Source: Fundidesulfovibrio magnetotacticus
GTDB lineage: Bacteria > Desulfobacterota > Desulfovibrionia > Desulfovibrionales > Desulfovibrionaceae
Reading direction: 5' to 3'
Assembly: GCF_013019105.1 (NCBI RefSeq)
Contig: NZ_BLTE01000009.1
Location: forward strand, 124,001 to 188,000
Length of the DNA stretch: 64,000 nucleotides
The translations under genes were made by a program, and so were the position numbers. Shown in pieces: positions 43,084-52,316 of this stretch. The notes beneath the pieces are model-generated. The model made no database searches, had not been told where the DNA came from, and saw only the letters and a list, made by a program, of their open reading frames with translations. Each line of letters opens with the position of its first letter. Positions within the stretch are counted from its first letter, which is position 1.

Positions 43084-43482
43084 GGCTATCCCCCAATGTT
43101 CTCGAATCCTGCGTGCTCCGAACGAGGTGATTGACCGACAATGCGTTCATTGTCCCTCGCCAGGAGATACGAAGCTGAAAGCGCAAACATCCACGAGGGG
43201 GGTAAAGTTTTTCGAGGAAGTGTCGAAGGCCGGGCCAGGACTGGACTTTTTCCCTCCACCCCGGCCTCTCCCAGGGCGGCCGTACCCAACGCCGCGCGAC
43301 CGGGCGCGAATGCGCCGGGCGCAGCCGGCCCAGCCCCCCATCAAAGGGTCGAACCGCTTGACGTTCCGGGAGAAATTCACGGGGAAATGATTCGTGCCGC
43401 GAAGCGGTTTTTCCTTGCCGGGGGTCGGGCGCTCGCATAGGAAAACTTCAGGGTCGTCAAACGTCAGCCCTCGGAGGACCGC
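43084..43482. other. Divergent region between sigma-like and secreted-protein genes
   Basis: About 400 bases without a convincing gene. ACAATG-CGTT-CATTGT (43138-43153) is a perfect dyad about 55 bases upstream of the sigma-like start. GGAGG at 43473 serves the secreted-protein gene. I see no sigma-54 -24/-12 pair, which flagellar hook operons often have. Confidence 0.45.
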
Positions 43483-44097
43483 ATGCCCCCGGCGCTTCGT
43501 CTCCTCGCTCCCCTGGCGCTCCTGGCCTTCCTCGCCCTGCCCGCCCTGGCCCAGAGCCCCCAGGCCAAGGCCCAGCGCGACGCCCAGGACCTCACGCCCT
43601 TCACCCCGCCCGAGGCCTTCCTCACCGGCGCGTTCCTGGCCGACGAGATGCAGCCGGCCTACCTCTTCGCTTCGGTGCGCGAGTTCGCCCAGTCGCTCAA
43701 ATGCCCCACGGCCTGGCTCATCGAGAAGAGCGAGAAGGAACGCATCGCCCGCCCCGCCGCCCCCGAGGCCCCGGCCGAGTACAGCCTCTGGCTGGAGGCC
43801 GACTGCCCGGACGGCGTGGCCTACTTCGTTTTCACCGACCAGAGCGCCATGACCCCCGCCCAGTGGATCGCCTGGCGCAAGCGCTTCCACGGCTCCAAGG
43901 CCGAGGGCTCCTACGGCCAGACAAAGGGCCAGCTGGAAAAGGCCCAGGCCGACGGCATGCGCGTGGGCGGCGAGTTGCGCTTCATCGTCAAGGGGGGCGA
44001 ACTCCTGGTGGGCAAAACCCCCGAGGCCGTGCTGGTGGGCGAGTTGGCCGTGAAGCCCGGCTACGACCTCCAGAAAGGCCAGAAGGCCGCTCCGTGA
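43483..44097 (+). CDS. Secreted protein of unknown function
   Basis: A 204-residue protein with a Sec signal peptide (MPPALRLLAPLALLAFLALP, cleavage probably after ALA-Q, about residue 24). The mature part has two cysteines in LKCPTAWLIEKSEK and LEADCPDGVAYFVF, a possible disulfide, and an alpha/beta pattern. I do not recognise a family. It begins the five-gene plus-strand cluster of exported or redox proteins, 44 bases before the next gene, so a periplasmic partner role is likely. Confidence 0.75.
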   Translation: MPPALRLLAPLALLAFLALPALAQSPQAKAQRDAQDLTPFTPPEAFLTGAFLADEMQPAYLFASVREFAQSLKCPTAWLIEKSEKERIARPAAPEAPAEYSLWLEADCPDGVAYFVFTDQSAMTPAQWIAWRKRFHGSKAEGSYGQTKGQLEKAQADGMRVGGELRFIVKGGELLVGKTPEAVLVGELAVKPGYDLQKGQKAAP

Positions 44098-44141
44098 TCC
44101 ACGCCGGCCCCGGCAGTTCTTCCTCCCGGACGGTGTGAGCC

Positions 44142-45188
44142 GTGGCCCGCACCCGCGCCCGGTCCAACCCGGCCCGCACCCGCGCCGGGCTGGCCATCCT
44201 TGCGGCCCTGGCGCTCTTCGCCGCGTGGGTGGGGGTGCGCCAGGCCAGGTTCAATCCGGCCGTGGTCGCGGCGCTGGAGCATCCCTTCAAGCCGGGGCAG
44301 TCGGCCCGGAACGCCCAGACCGCCGCAGCCACGGCCCGCTACCTGGAGGACCTCCCCGGCTTCGCCGCCCTCTCGCCCTTGGAGGGCTACGACGCCCAGA
44401 CCCTCTCGGACCGCATCGACGGCAAGGCCGAACTGTATCTCGCCTCCGGCTTCTCGGAGATGGCCTGCCGGGCCTTCGAGGCCGGGGACTCCGCGCGCTC
44501 CCGGGTGGAGGCCTTCGTCTACGCCATGGAGAGCCCCAAGGACGCCTTCGCCGTGTTCAGCGGCCAGCGCAGGCCCGGCGCGGACGCCCTCTCCCTGGCC
44601 GAGAACGCCTACGCCACGCCCAACGCCCTCTTTTTCGCCTCGGGCAACCACTACGTGGAGTTGGTGGCCGAGAGCGACTCCCCGGAGCTGCGCCCGGCCT
44701 TGGAGGCCATGGCTCAGACGCTGCTGGCTGCTTTGCCCGCAGCGGAGCCCGCCGGGGCCTCCGAAGCGGCCCTCTTCCCCGACGAGGGCCTGCGCGCCGG
44801 GACCGTCCGCCTGGCCGTCTCCGACGCGCTGGGCATGGAGGGTCTGCAAAACGTCTACACCGCCGAGTACGCCCTGCCCTCTGGCGAGGCCTCGGCTTTC
44901 CTGGCCGTGCGCGCCACGCCCGAGGAGGCCCGGGCCCAGGCCCAGGCCTATCTTGCATTTCTCCAGGCCGCCGGGTTCGCCCCGGCCGCCACGCCCCCCG
45001 GGCTGGGAGACGCCCGGGTGATGGCTTTCGACTCCATGGTCCAGGTGGTGATGGCGCGCGGGCGCGTCCTGGCGGGCGTGCACGACGCCACCGGGTCCGC
45101 CCCGGCCCTGGAGCTGGCCGCCCTGCTGGACCGCGCCCTCACCGGGCCGGGCTCACACGGCCCGGGCCCCGAGGGAAAGACCCCGTGA
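44142..45188 (+). CDS. Membrane-anchored DUF6599-like protein
   Basis: A 348-residue protein with one N-terminal membrane anchor (ILAALALFAAWVGV, about residues 19-32). It has two repeated halves around AELYLASGFSEMACRAF and ALFFASGNHYVELVAE; the second contains LQNVYTAEYALPSGEASAFL. This is the pattern of DUF6599 proteins, often found next to DUF362 and ferredoxin genes in anaerobes; function is not established. The start is GTG at 44142. The next gene begins 20 bases later. It is probably an extracytoplasmic accessory factor of the redox cluster. Confidence 0.7.
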   Translation: MARTRARSNPARTRAGLAILAALALFAAWVGVRQARFNPAVVAALEHPFKPGQSARNAQTAAATARYLEDLPGFAALSPLEGYDAQTLSDRIDGKAELYLASGFSEMACRAFEAGDSARSRVEAFVYAMESPKDAFAVFSGQRRPGADALSLAENAYATPNALFFASGNHYVELVAESDSPELRPALEAMAQTLLAALPAAEPAGASEAALFPDEGLRAGTVRLAVSDALGMEGLQNVYTAEYALPSGEASAFLAVRATPEEARAQAQAYLAFLQAAGFAPAATPPGLGDARVMAFDSMVQVVMARGRVLAGVHDATGSAPALELAALLDRALTGPGSHGPGPEGKTP

Positions 45189-45207
45189 ACACCGTGCGGG
45201 AGCATCC

Positions 45208-46224
45208 ATGAAGGAATCCGACGACATCCCCCTGGGACGGGGCCTGAAGCGCCGCGATTTCCTGCGCCGCGCGGCCAGGGCCTCGGCCCTTGCCGCCGGG
45301 GCCTGCGGCCTGGGTCTGGCCCTGTACGATCCCCACGGCCCGCCGGCCCAGCCCGAGGTGACAGCCCTTCCCGGCCTGGGCGACTTCTCCCGCAAGGACC
45401 CGGCCTCCGGCGCGCCCCGCATGGCCGTGGTGCGCGGAACCGACCGGGCGGCCATGTTCGAGGCCGGGGTGCGCGCCCTGGGCGGCATGGAAGCCTTCGT
45501 CCGTCCGGGAGACTCCGTGCTCGTGAAGGTGAACGCGGCCTTTGCCTCCCCGGCGACCCTGGGTGCCACCACCCATCCCGAACTGCTGGCCGCCGTGATA
45601 CGGGCCTGCAAGGGGGCCGGAGCCTCCCGCTTGGCGGTCACCGACAATCCCATCAACAACCCGGAGAGCTGCTTCGAGATCACCGGCCTCGCGGGCGCGG
45701 CCAGGCAGCAGGGCGCGACCCTGGTGATTCCGCGCGCCCGGCTCTTCGCCCCGGCCACCCTGCCCGGGGGACGGCTCATCCGGGACTGGCCCGTGCTGGC
45801 CGGGGCCTTCACCGGCGTGAACAAGGTCATCGCCCTGGCCCCCGTGAAAGACCACGCCCGCGCCGGGGCCTCCATGCTCCTCAAGAACGCCTACGGGCTG
45901 CTGGGCGGGCGGCGCAACGTCTTCCACCAGGACATCAACGGCATCATCGCGGAACTGGCCCTGCTGGTGCGCCCCACGCTCTCGGTGCTGGACGGGGTGG
46001 TCTCCATGATGGCCAACGGCCCCACGGGCGGCTCCCTCTCGGATCTCAAGGCCACGGGCACGCTCGTGGTCAGCACCGACCCCGTGGCCGCCGACGCCTT
46101 CGGCGTGGAACTTCTGGGGCGCACCCTGGACGACGTGCCCTACATCCGCATGGCCCAGGCTGCGGGAGCGGGCACGGCCGACTACCGGTCGCTCGATCCC
46201 GTGCGCCTGGACTCGGGGGCCTAG
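45208..46224 (+). CDS. Tat-exported DUF362-domain protein
   Basis: A 338-residue protein with a twin-arginine signal (RRDFLRRAARASALAAGACG). The DUF362 core (about 75-335) follows: VLVKVNAAFASPATLGATTH, ITGLAGAARQQGATLVIP, TGVNKVIALAPVKDHARAGA, ALLVRPTLSVLDGVVSMM and STDPVAADAFGVELL. No ferredoxin motif is fused to it. The family is linked to Fe-S redox chemistry, but its exact reaction is unknown. The next gene, a NapH-NapG-like polyferredoxin, follows after three bases and is the likely partner. Confidence 0.85.
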   Translation: MKESDDIPLGRGLKRRDFLRRAARASALAAGACGLGLALYDPHGPPAQPEVTALPGLGDFSRKDPASGAPRMAVVRGTDRAAMFEAGVRALGGMEAFVRPGDSVLVKVNAAFASPATLGATTHPELLAAVIRACKGAGASRLAVTDNPINNPESCFEITGLAGAARQQGATLVIPRARLFAPATLPGGRLIRDWPVLAGAFTGVNKVIALAPVKDHARAGASMLLKNAYGLLGGRRNVFHQDINGIIAELALLVRPTLSVLDGVVSMMANGPTGGSLSDLKATGTLVVSTDPVAADAFGVELLGRTLDDVPYIRMAQAAGAGTADYRSLDPVRLDSGA

Positions 46225-46227
46225 GCC

Positions 46228-47976
46228 ATGCGCATGGTGATCGTGCGCCGCATCTGCCAGGGTTTCTTCCTGGCCTTGTTCCTCTGGTTCTGCGTGGCCG
46301 CCACCGTTGGCGCGCAGTGGTGGCAGCTGCGCGGCTGGCCCATCGACTGGTTCCTGGCCGCGGACCCGCTCACGGCCCTGACCACGATCCTCTCCACGGG
46401 ACGCCTCGCGCCGGGGCTCTACTGGGCCGTGGCCACGGTGGTGCTCACGGCGTTCCTGGGGCGCTTCTTCTGCGGCTTCGTCTGCCCCATGGGCACGCTC
46501 AACCAGATCACCGGATGGGCCGGAGGCCAGGGACGCACCCGGCAGGAGCGCGTGGCCGCCAACGCCCGCCACCGGCTTCAGGGCTTCAAGCACGTCGCGC
46601 TGGTCTTCTTCCTGGCCTGCGCGGCCCTGGGCAGCGTGCAGGCGGGGCTTCTGGACCCGCTCCCCCTGCTCCACCGCTCCATGAACCTGGCCGTGCTCCC
46701 CCTGGCCGACGCCCGCACCCTGGCGCTCTCCGACGAGCCCCGGCTCTACGATTCGGCCTGGCTCCTGGGAGGCGTGCTCCTGGCCATCCTCGGCCTCAAT
46801 CTGCTCAGGCCGCGCTTCTTCTGCCGCTTCCTCTGCCCCCTGGGGGCGCTCTTCGCCCTCCTTTCCCGCTTCACGCCCTGGCGCATCGCCAAGCGCGAGG
46901 CCGGAAAATGCGGCGACTGCCGCCTCTGCGAGGAGCGTTGCGAGGGCGCGTGCGGCCCCTCTGGCGAGATCGTGCACGGCGAGTGCGTGCTCTGCCTCAA
47001 CTGCCTGGAGGCCTGCCCCAGCGGGCGCATGGGCTTCGCGCCCGAACCCTCGGCCTCGGGCGAGCGCCACCTGCCCGCCATCTCCCGCCGGGGCGTGCTC
47101 ACAGCGGCCGCCGCCGGGGCCGTGGCCGCGCCCCTGTGGGGCGTGGGCGCGCTGGCCGGTCCCGCGCGCGACGCCTCGCTGCTGCGCCCGCCCGGCGCCC
47201 TGGATGAGGAGCGCTTCCTGGCCCGCTGCATCCGCTGCGGCCAGTGCATGCGGGTGTGCCCCTCCAACATCGTGCAGCCCGCCCTGCTCCAAGCGGGCGT
47301 ACAGGGCCTGTGGACCCCCGCCCTGAACTTCCGCATGGGCCGCAGCGGCTGCCAGCCCAACTGCATCGCCTGCGGCAACGCCTGCCCCACCGCCGCCGTG
47401 CGCCCCCTGACCCTGGACGAAAAGCACGGGACCGGCGACTTCGCGGACAAAGGCCCCGTGCGTCTGGGCACGGCTTTCGTGGACCGCACCCGCTGCCTGC
47501 CCTGGGCCATGGACCGCCCCTGCATCGTCTGCCAGGAGGTCTGCCCCGTAAGCCCCAAGGCCATCCACACGCGCGTCGTCTTCGAGCCGGTGCGCGACGG
47601 CCGCCTTCCTGCGGCGCGCCTGGCGGGCGATGTCCTGGACCTGTCCGCCGCACCGCCCCAGGGGCTCAACCTGGCCGGAGGCGATCACGCCGTGCGCCCG
47701 GCCGCGCGCCCCGAAGCACAGCCCCGACGCATCCTGGGCCAATCCGGCGGCAGGCTCACGCTTGAGAAGCCCGGCCGGGGCCCGGGAGCGTGGCAGGAGC
47801 TGGCCCCGGGCGAGCGCGTGGAGATCGTGGTGCGCCTGCAACGCCCCCATGTGGACCCCTCGCGCTGCATCGGCTGCGGCATGTGCGAGCACGACTGCCC
47901 TGTCTCGGGCCTACGGGCCATCCGCGTCACCAGCGAGAACGAGTCGCGCTCGCGCGCGGGAAAGATGACCGTGTAA
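46228..47976 (+). CDS. NapH-NapG-like polyferredoxin fusion
   Basis: A 582-residue membrane Fe-S protein. The N-terminal half (about 1-290) has four membrane helices with the NapH-type CGFVCPMGTLNQ and CRFLCPLGALF motifs, plus CGDCRLCEERC and CVLCLNCLEACP. The second half (from about 290) begins with an internal twin-Arg-like stretch (ISRRGVLTAAAAGAVAAPLW). It resembles NapG, with CIRCGQCMRVCPSNIV, CIACGNACPTAAV, CIVCQEVCPVSPKAI and CIGCGMCEHDCPVSG. It likely takes electrons from the membrane quinone pool to the periplasmic proteins beside it. NapA and other nitrate-reductase genes are absent. Confidence 0.88.
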   Translation: MRMVIVRRICQGFFLALFLWFCVAATVGAQWWQLRGWPIDWFLAADPLTALTTILSTGRLAPGLYWAVATVVLTAFLGRFFCGFVCPMGTLNQITGWAGGQGRTRQERVAANARHRLQGFKHVALVFFLACAALGSVQAGLLDPLPLLHRSMNLAVLPLADARTLALSDEPRLYDSAWLLGGVLLAILGLNLLRPRFFCRFLCPLGALFALLSRFTPWRIAKREAGKCGDCRLCEERCEGACGPSGEIVHGECVLCLNCLEACPSGRMGFAPEPSASGERHLPAISRRGVLTAAAAGAVAAPLWGVGALAGPARDASLLRPPGALDEERFLARCIRCGQCMRVCPSNIVQPALLQAGVQGLWTPALNFRMGRSGCQPNCIACGNACPTAAVRPLTLDEKHGTGDFADKGPVRLGTAFVDRTRCLPWAMDRPCIVCQEVCPVSPKAIHTRVVFEPVRDGRLPAARLAGDVLDLSAAPPQGLNLAGGDHAVRPAARPEAQPRRILGQSGGRLTLEKPGRGPGAWQELAPGERVEIVVRLQRPHVDPSRCIGCGMCEHDCPVSGLRAIRVTSENESRSRAGKMTV

Positions 47977-48078
47977 GACCTTTGCCTTTGCATTCCTTCC
48001 CAGGATGGAGCATGGAATAACCGACGAACGCGGGCGGAAACACCGCACGCCCGCGCCTCAGGCGAGGAGGAACGCGCC

Positions 48079-49293
48079 ATGGACGAAAAGAATCACGACA
48101 CCGGCCTTTCCAGACGCAACTTCCTGAAGACCGCCGGAGCAGCCGGTCTGGCCGCCGGGCTCATGCCCGCCGGAGTCTCTGCCCAGAGCGCCGCGCCGCA
48201 GGCAGGGACCATGCCCCGGCGCAAGCTGGGCAAGACCGGGGTGGAAGTGCCCGTGCTGGGCCTGGGCGGCATGTTCGACACCGTGAACAACCAGCTCCTG
48301 CTCAAGCAGGCCCACGCCTGGGGCGTCACCTACTGGGACACCGCCGAGGGCTACGGCGGCGGACTCTCCGAGGAGGGCATGGGCCGCTACTTCAGCCGCA
48401 ACCCCGGCGCGCGCAAGGACATCTTTCTGGTCTCCAAGTTCTCCCACAAAGGCAGCGGCCAGGACAACACCGCCCGCCTGGAGGCCGGCCTCAAGCGCCT
48501 CCAGACCGACTACCTGGACCTCTTTTTCGTCCACGCCATTTCCTCGATTGACGACATGACGCCCTTCAAGGACTGGGCGAAGGCCATGAAAGCCGCCGGA
48601 AAGATGAAGTATTTCGGCTTCAGCACGCACACCAACATGGAGGACTGCCTGCTGGGCGCGGCCAAGCTGGACTGGATCGACGCCGCCATGATCACCTACA
48701 ACTACCGGCTCATGCACACGCCCAAGATGCGCGAGGCCATGGACTCCTGCGCCAAGGCGGGCATCGGCCTGGTGGCCATGAAGACCCAGGGCGGCGGCCC
48801 GGTGAAGACCGACTCCGAGGCCGAACTCAAACTGGCCGGTCGCTTCCTGGAAAAGGGCTTCACCGACAAGCAGGCCCGGCTCAAGGCCGTGTGGGAGGAG
48901 CCGCTCATCGCCTCCATCTGCTCCCAGATGCCCAGTCTGACCATCCTTTCTGCCAACGTGGCCTGCGCGCGCGACCGCGCGTCCCTGGCCCGCGAGGACG
49001 TGGACGTCTTCACCAAGCTCGCCCACGCCACCAAGGACAACTACTGCGCGGGCTGCGGCGCCATCTGCCAGGGGGCCGTGGACGGCCTGGTGCCCGTGAA
49101 CGACGTGATGCGCTGCCTGATGTACTACCGCGACTACGGCGACCGCGACCTGGCACGCGAGGTGTTCGCCTCCCTTCCCGAGGAGACCCGGGCGCGCCTG
49201 CTGGACGTTGACTACTCCACGGCCGAACGGGCCTGCCCCCAGGGCCTGGCCATCGCCCAGCTCATGCGCGAGGCCAGCAGCCTGCTGGCCTAG
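48079..49293 (+). CDS. Tat-exported aldo/keto reductase with C-terminal Fe-S motif
   Basis: A 404-residue protein with a twin-arginine signal (LSRRNFLKTAGAAGLAAGLM) and an aldo/keto reductase barrel (about 45-310). The catalytic tetrad region is visible in WDTAEGYGGG (Asp/Tyr), FLVSKFS (Lys) and DLFFVHAI (His). The C-terminus carries NYCAGCGAICQGAVDG and RACPQGLAI, resembling the [4Fe-4S] tail of anaerobe AKRs. Folded export would let it work in the periplasm with the polyferredoxin upstream, though NADPH would be lacking there; the electron donor is therefore likely the Fe-S chain. Confidence 0.88.
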   Translation: MDEKNHDTGLSRRNFLKTAGAAGLAAGLMPAGVSAQSAAPQAGTMPRRKLGKTGVEVPVLGLGGMFDTVNNQLLLKQAHAWGVTYWDTAEGYGGGLSEEGMGRYFSRNPGARKDIFLVSKFSHKGSGQDNTARLEAGLKRLQTDYLDLFFVHAISSIDDMTPFKDWAKAMKAAGKMKYFGFSTHTNMEDCLLGAAKLDWIDAAMITYNYRLMHTPKMREAMDSCAKAGIGLVAMKTQGGGPVKTDSEAELKLAGRFLEKGFTDKQARLKAVWEEPLIASICSQMPSLTILSANVACARDRASLAREDVDVFTKLAHATKDNYCAGCGAICQGAVDGLVPVNDVMRCLMYYRDYGDRDLAREVFASLPEETRARLLDVDYSTAERACPQGLAIAQLMREASSLLA

Positions 49294-49316
49294 GGCCTTC
49301 TCCCGCCGGAAAGCGC

Positions 49317-49348
49317 GAGGCCCCGCGTCCTGCCGGACGCGGGGCCTC
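49317..49348 (+). terminator. Strong terminator after the aldo/keto reductase gene
   Basis: GAGGCCCCGCGTCC pairs perfectly with GGACGCGGGGCCTC around TGCC (14-bp stem), 24 bases after the stop. Confidence 0.8.
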
Positions 49349-49350
49349 TG

Positions 49351-49473
49351 CTTGATGACAACCCCCGAAACGGGGTTTGCGGGAACCGCTTGCGGGCGGC
49401 AAAGCCGTTCTGCTCCAGGCTGCGCTCCGCGCAGGGCTGCTGAAATTGCCGCGAAGCCGACTGTTGCAGCAGC
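49351..49473 (-). repeat. Dispersed ~123-bp repeat, copy B
   Basis: Reverse-complement match to 19826-19948: both contain the CAAACCCCG hairpin, GGCTTTGCCGCCCG, GCGCAGCCTGGAGCAG and TTTCAGCAGCCCTGCGCG, with scattered mismatches. It directly follows a terminator, like copy A. Confidence 0.85.
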
Positions 49474-49647
49474 CTCACGCCCTGCGCCAATGCAGACGAG
49501 ACCGCGCGTATCGGGCGCGGACACGGCGTGCGACGTGCCGATGCCCCGGGCCGCCCTGCGCATGGACGCGCGAAAGCCCGCTCCCGCCGCGCGCCTGCCC
49601 CGCTCCTCGCCGGGAAACGGCGGGCGGCTCGCCCGCCCCCTCCCGCG

Positions 49648-50019
49648 TCAGGGCATGTTCAGGTTTTCCAGGAACATGGTGGAGCTGGCGATCTTGCCTT
49701 TGTCGTCGAGCGTGAACACCTCGATGGTTTCGCGCTCGAAAATGCCCTGGTAGTGCACGGCGAAGCCGTTCACACCCGGGTAGACGTCGTGGACCTTGAA
49801 GTGCAGGTGGGGGATGTTGCGCAGCACGTCGGCCCAGTAAGGGCGGATGGTCTCCCTGCCCCGCAGCACGCCGTCGGGCTTGCCCACCAGCAGGAGGATC
49901 AGGGGGTTGGTGAACACCACGTCCTCGGCGTAGTGGGACATGATGGCGGCCAGGTCGTGGCGGTTCCAGGCGTCCACGAGGCTCTGCGCGAACTGGCGCA
50001 CGGTGTTCTTGTCGAGCAT
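49648..50019 (-). CDS. NTF2/SnoaL-like protein
   Basis: A 123-residue cone-shaped NTF2-like protein: FAQSLVDAWNRHDLAAIMSHY, then YAEDVVFTNPL, RGRETIRPYWADVLRNIPHL and FAVHYQGIFERETIEVF. The fold serves in enzymes and ligand-binding proteins; no active residues identify a reaction here. The start at 50019 has GGAGG upstream. It stands alone between repeat copies, so no partner can be proposed. Confidence 0.8.
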   Translation of the reverse strand: MLDKNTVRQFAQSLVDAWNRHDLAAIMSHYAEDVVFTNPLILLLVGKPDGVLRGRETIRPYWADVLRNIPHLHFKVHDVYPGVNGFAVHYQGIFERETIEVFTLDDKGKIASSTMFLENLNMP

Positions 50020-50483
50020 GCCGGTCCTCCGGGCTGCGGGGATTGGCCCCGCCAAAGGACGGCGGGCCTTCGCCACCCTTGTGCACCCGAAAGACTGTTC
50101 CGGTCCAGCGCAAAGCGCGACGGTGCGGCCGGTTGGCCGTCGCGGGGAGGCAATCAGGAGCATGAGGCGGCCGGACGCGGTCGGAGGCCAGGAGCGCTCA
50201 AACAACCGGATGCGCTTCCATGCAAGACGCGCCGTCTTTCCGTAAGCTCCGCGCACCACGGGCCACGCCGCATGGGGAAATCCTTCCCTGCCGCAAATCT
50301 GCTCACCGTTTGCCGAACCAAAGGGCAGGGGCCGGGCGGCAAAGCCGCCTCAGCCTGATGACAACCCCCGAAGCGGGGTTTGTGAGAGCCGCCCGGCCCT
50401 GCGGAATCGCACGGCGTCCGCGCCGCCCGCCCTTCGTCCCCCCGCCGCGCGACTCGGGTCCGGGCGGGCTGCCCGTTGCGCGG
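50020..50483. other. Gap with a partial repeat copy
   Basis: About 460 bases without a gene. A 40-base partial copy (50352-50391; TGATGACAACCCCCGAAGCG then GGGTTTG) matches the left end of copy B in the same orientation. GC is high and hairpins are frequent. Confidence 0.6.
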
Positions 50484-52316
50484 CTACGCCAAGGCCCGCC
50501 GCGCCGGGACCGCCGCCCCGCCCGCCGCAAGGGGAGCCCTGGCCTTGTGGCCGTTGCCGTTGCCGCCGTCCTGGCGCATCTGCGCGATCAGGCCGTTGAG
50601 CTGCTCGGCCATGCCGCCCAGGCGGTGGACGATGTCCACGGTCTCCTCCATGCCCGATTCGGTCTCGTGGGCCACGCCGTTGACCTCGGCGATGCTCGAA
50701 TTGATGTGGTCGGAGGCCGCAGACTGCTCCTCGGCGGCGGCGGCGATGCTCTGGACGTTGCGGGTGTTCACGTCCGCAAGGTCCACGATCTCCTTGAGCG
50801 AACCGCCCGAGGCGTCGGCCAGTTCGTTGGAACGCGCCACGGCCTTGGCGGCCTCTTCCACGTCGCGCACGCTCTGCGCCACGGACTCCTGGATGGCGGA
50901 GATCTTCTGGCCCACCTCCTGGGTCGCGCCCATGGTCTTTTCGGCCAGCTTGCGCACCTCGTCGGCCACCACCGCGAAGCCACGGCCCGCCTCGCCCGCG
51001 CGCGCGGCCTCGATGGCGGCGTTGAGCGCCAGGAGGTTGGTCTGGTCCGCGATGTCGGAGATCACGTTCATCACCTGTCCGATGGACTGTGCCTGGCCGC
51101 CCAGCTCGCCCATGTTGCCGCGCAGCTGGCTGGTGATGGTGTTCACGGTGTCGATGGACCGGACGCTTTCGATGACGATCTGAGCGCCCTGCTTGGCCTT
51201 CACCTGGGTCTTCGCCGCGCTCTGGGCGGCTTCGGAGGCGTTGCGGGCCACGTCGAGCACGGTGGCGTTCATCTGATCCATGGCCGAGGCGGCCTCGGAG
51301 AGACGGCGTTTCTGGGTCTCGGTGCCCTGCTTCACTTGGTCCACCTGGGCGGCCAGACGGGAGGAATAGTCCGTGAGGCTGTCGGAGAGCTCCATGGATT
51401 CGCTGGCGATGCCGTGGATGAGGTCCAGCATCTTCTGGATCTGGGCCTCCTTGACCTCTGCCTGGGCCAGGGAAGCCTTGGCCTCACCGGCGCTGTGGTC
51501 GGCCTCGGCGGACTTGCGCTCCGCCTCGGCGATCTTCTCGCGGAGGTTCTCCACCATGGTGGCCATGGACTCGGAGAGTTCGCCCAGTTCGTCCTTGCGG
51601 TCCAGGCGGCAGTGGGCGGAGAGGTCGCCTTGGGCGATGCTGGTGGAGCAACGGGCCAGGAGCCGGACAGGCTGAGCGATGGCCCGGGCGATGAGCATGC
51701 TGAGCACCACCGCCAGCACCACGGACACGGCGCTGGAGACGTACACCATGATCTTCATGGCAGCGAGGTCGTCCATGAGGCCCTTGCGGTCCTGGTCGAT
51801 GCTGGATTTCACGTTCTCGCGCAGGTTCTGGAGCAGGCTCTGCACCTGGGCCAGTTCCTTGAGCGTGTGGCCGCTGAACTCCTTCTTGGCCTCCAGGCGC
51901 TTGCCATCCTTTTTGAGGGACTGAATGGTGACGGCCGTCTCGTGCAGGGCCTTGTGGGGCGCTTCCACGGCGGCAAGCATCGGCTTGAGGGCAGGATTGA
52001 GATCTTCGAGCTTGCGGCGCTCCTCGCTGTAGAACCAGCGGCCGAAGGCGCATTTGGTGGAATCGGAGGATACGGAAAGTTCGGTGGCGGCCTCGTCGTC
52101 CACGAACTGGCCCAGGGCCTGGGCCCATTTGAGATGGTCGATCTCCCGCTGAAGCAGGCTCACCGAGAGGTCATATTGCTGGATGGTTTCGACGGCATGT
52201 TCCTCGACGCCGCCGGCCTTCAGTGACACCGCGAGGAGGACCAGGACGAAAATTGCGGTTACGGTATAGAACCCTGCACGAATCTTTTGCCCGATACGCA
52301 TGTCAGACCATTTCAT
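50484..52316 (-). CDS. Methyl-accepting chemotaxis protein with periplasmic CZB domain
   Basis: Chemoreceptor of 610 residues. TM1 is about 12-32. The periplasmic domain (about 35-190) carries a zinc-binding CZB pattern ([19 protein letters not shown], then HKALHE). TM2 is about 195-215, followed by HAMP (about 215-270) and the signalling domain (about 320-580) with [13 protein letters not shown] and [23 protein letters not shown] domains are usually cytoplasmic and C-terminal; here it is the sensory input and could sense zinc or redox/hypochlorite. There is no CheR/CheB tether pentapeptide at the C-terminus. Confidence 0.9.
   Translation of the reverse strand: MKWSDMRIGQKIRAGFYTVTAIFVLVLLAVSLKAGGVEEHAVETIQQYDLSVSLLQREIDHLKWAQALGQFVDDEAATELSVSSDSTKCAFGRWFYSEERRKLEDLNPALKPMLAAVEAPHKALHETAVTIQSLKKDGKRLEAKKEFSGHTLKELAQVQSLLQNLRENVKSSIDQDRKGLMDDLAAMKIMVYVSSAVSVVLAVVLSMLIARAIAQPVRLLARCSTSIAQGDLSAHCRLDRKDELGELSESMATMVENLREKIAEAERKSAEADHSAGEAKASLAQAEVKEAQIQKMLDLIHGIASESMELSDSLTDYSSRLAAQVDQVKQGTETQKRRLSEAASAMDQMNATVLDVARNASEAAQSAAKTQVKAKQGAQIVIESVRSIDTVNTITSQLRGNMGELGGQAQSIGQVMNVISDIADQTNLLALNAAIEAARAGEAGRGFAVVADEVRKLAEKTMGATQEVGQKISAIQESVAQSVRDVEEAAKAVARSNELADASGGSLKEIVDLADVNTRNVQSIAAAAEEQSAASDHINSSIAEVNGVAHETESGMEETVDIVHRLGGMAEQLNGLIAQMRQDGGNGNGHKARAPLAAGGAAVPARRALA

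Noticed and set aside
45139-47892. Minus-strand 900-codon open frame over DUF362 and the polyferredoxin
   Set aside because: Shadow of Cys-rich genes on the other strand; no ribosome-binding site or family match.
46228-47976. Periplasmic nitrate reductase operon
   Set aside because: Only the NapH/NapG-like fusion is present; no NapA, NapB or NapD.
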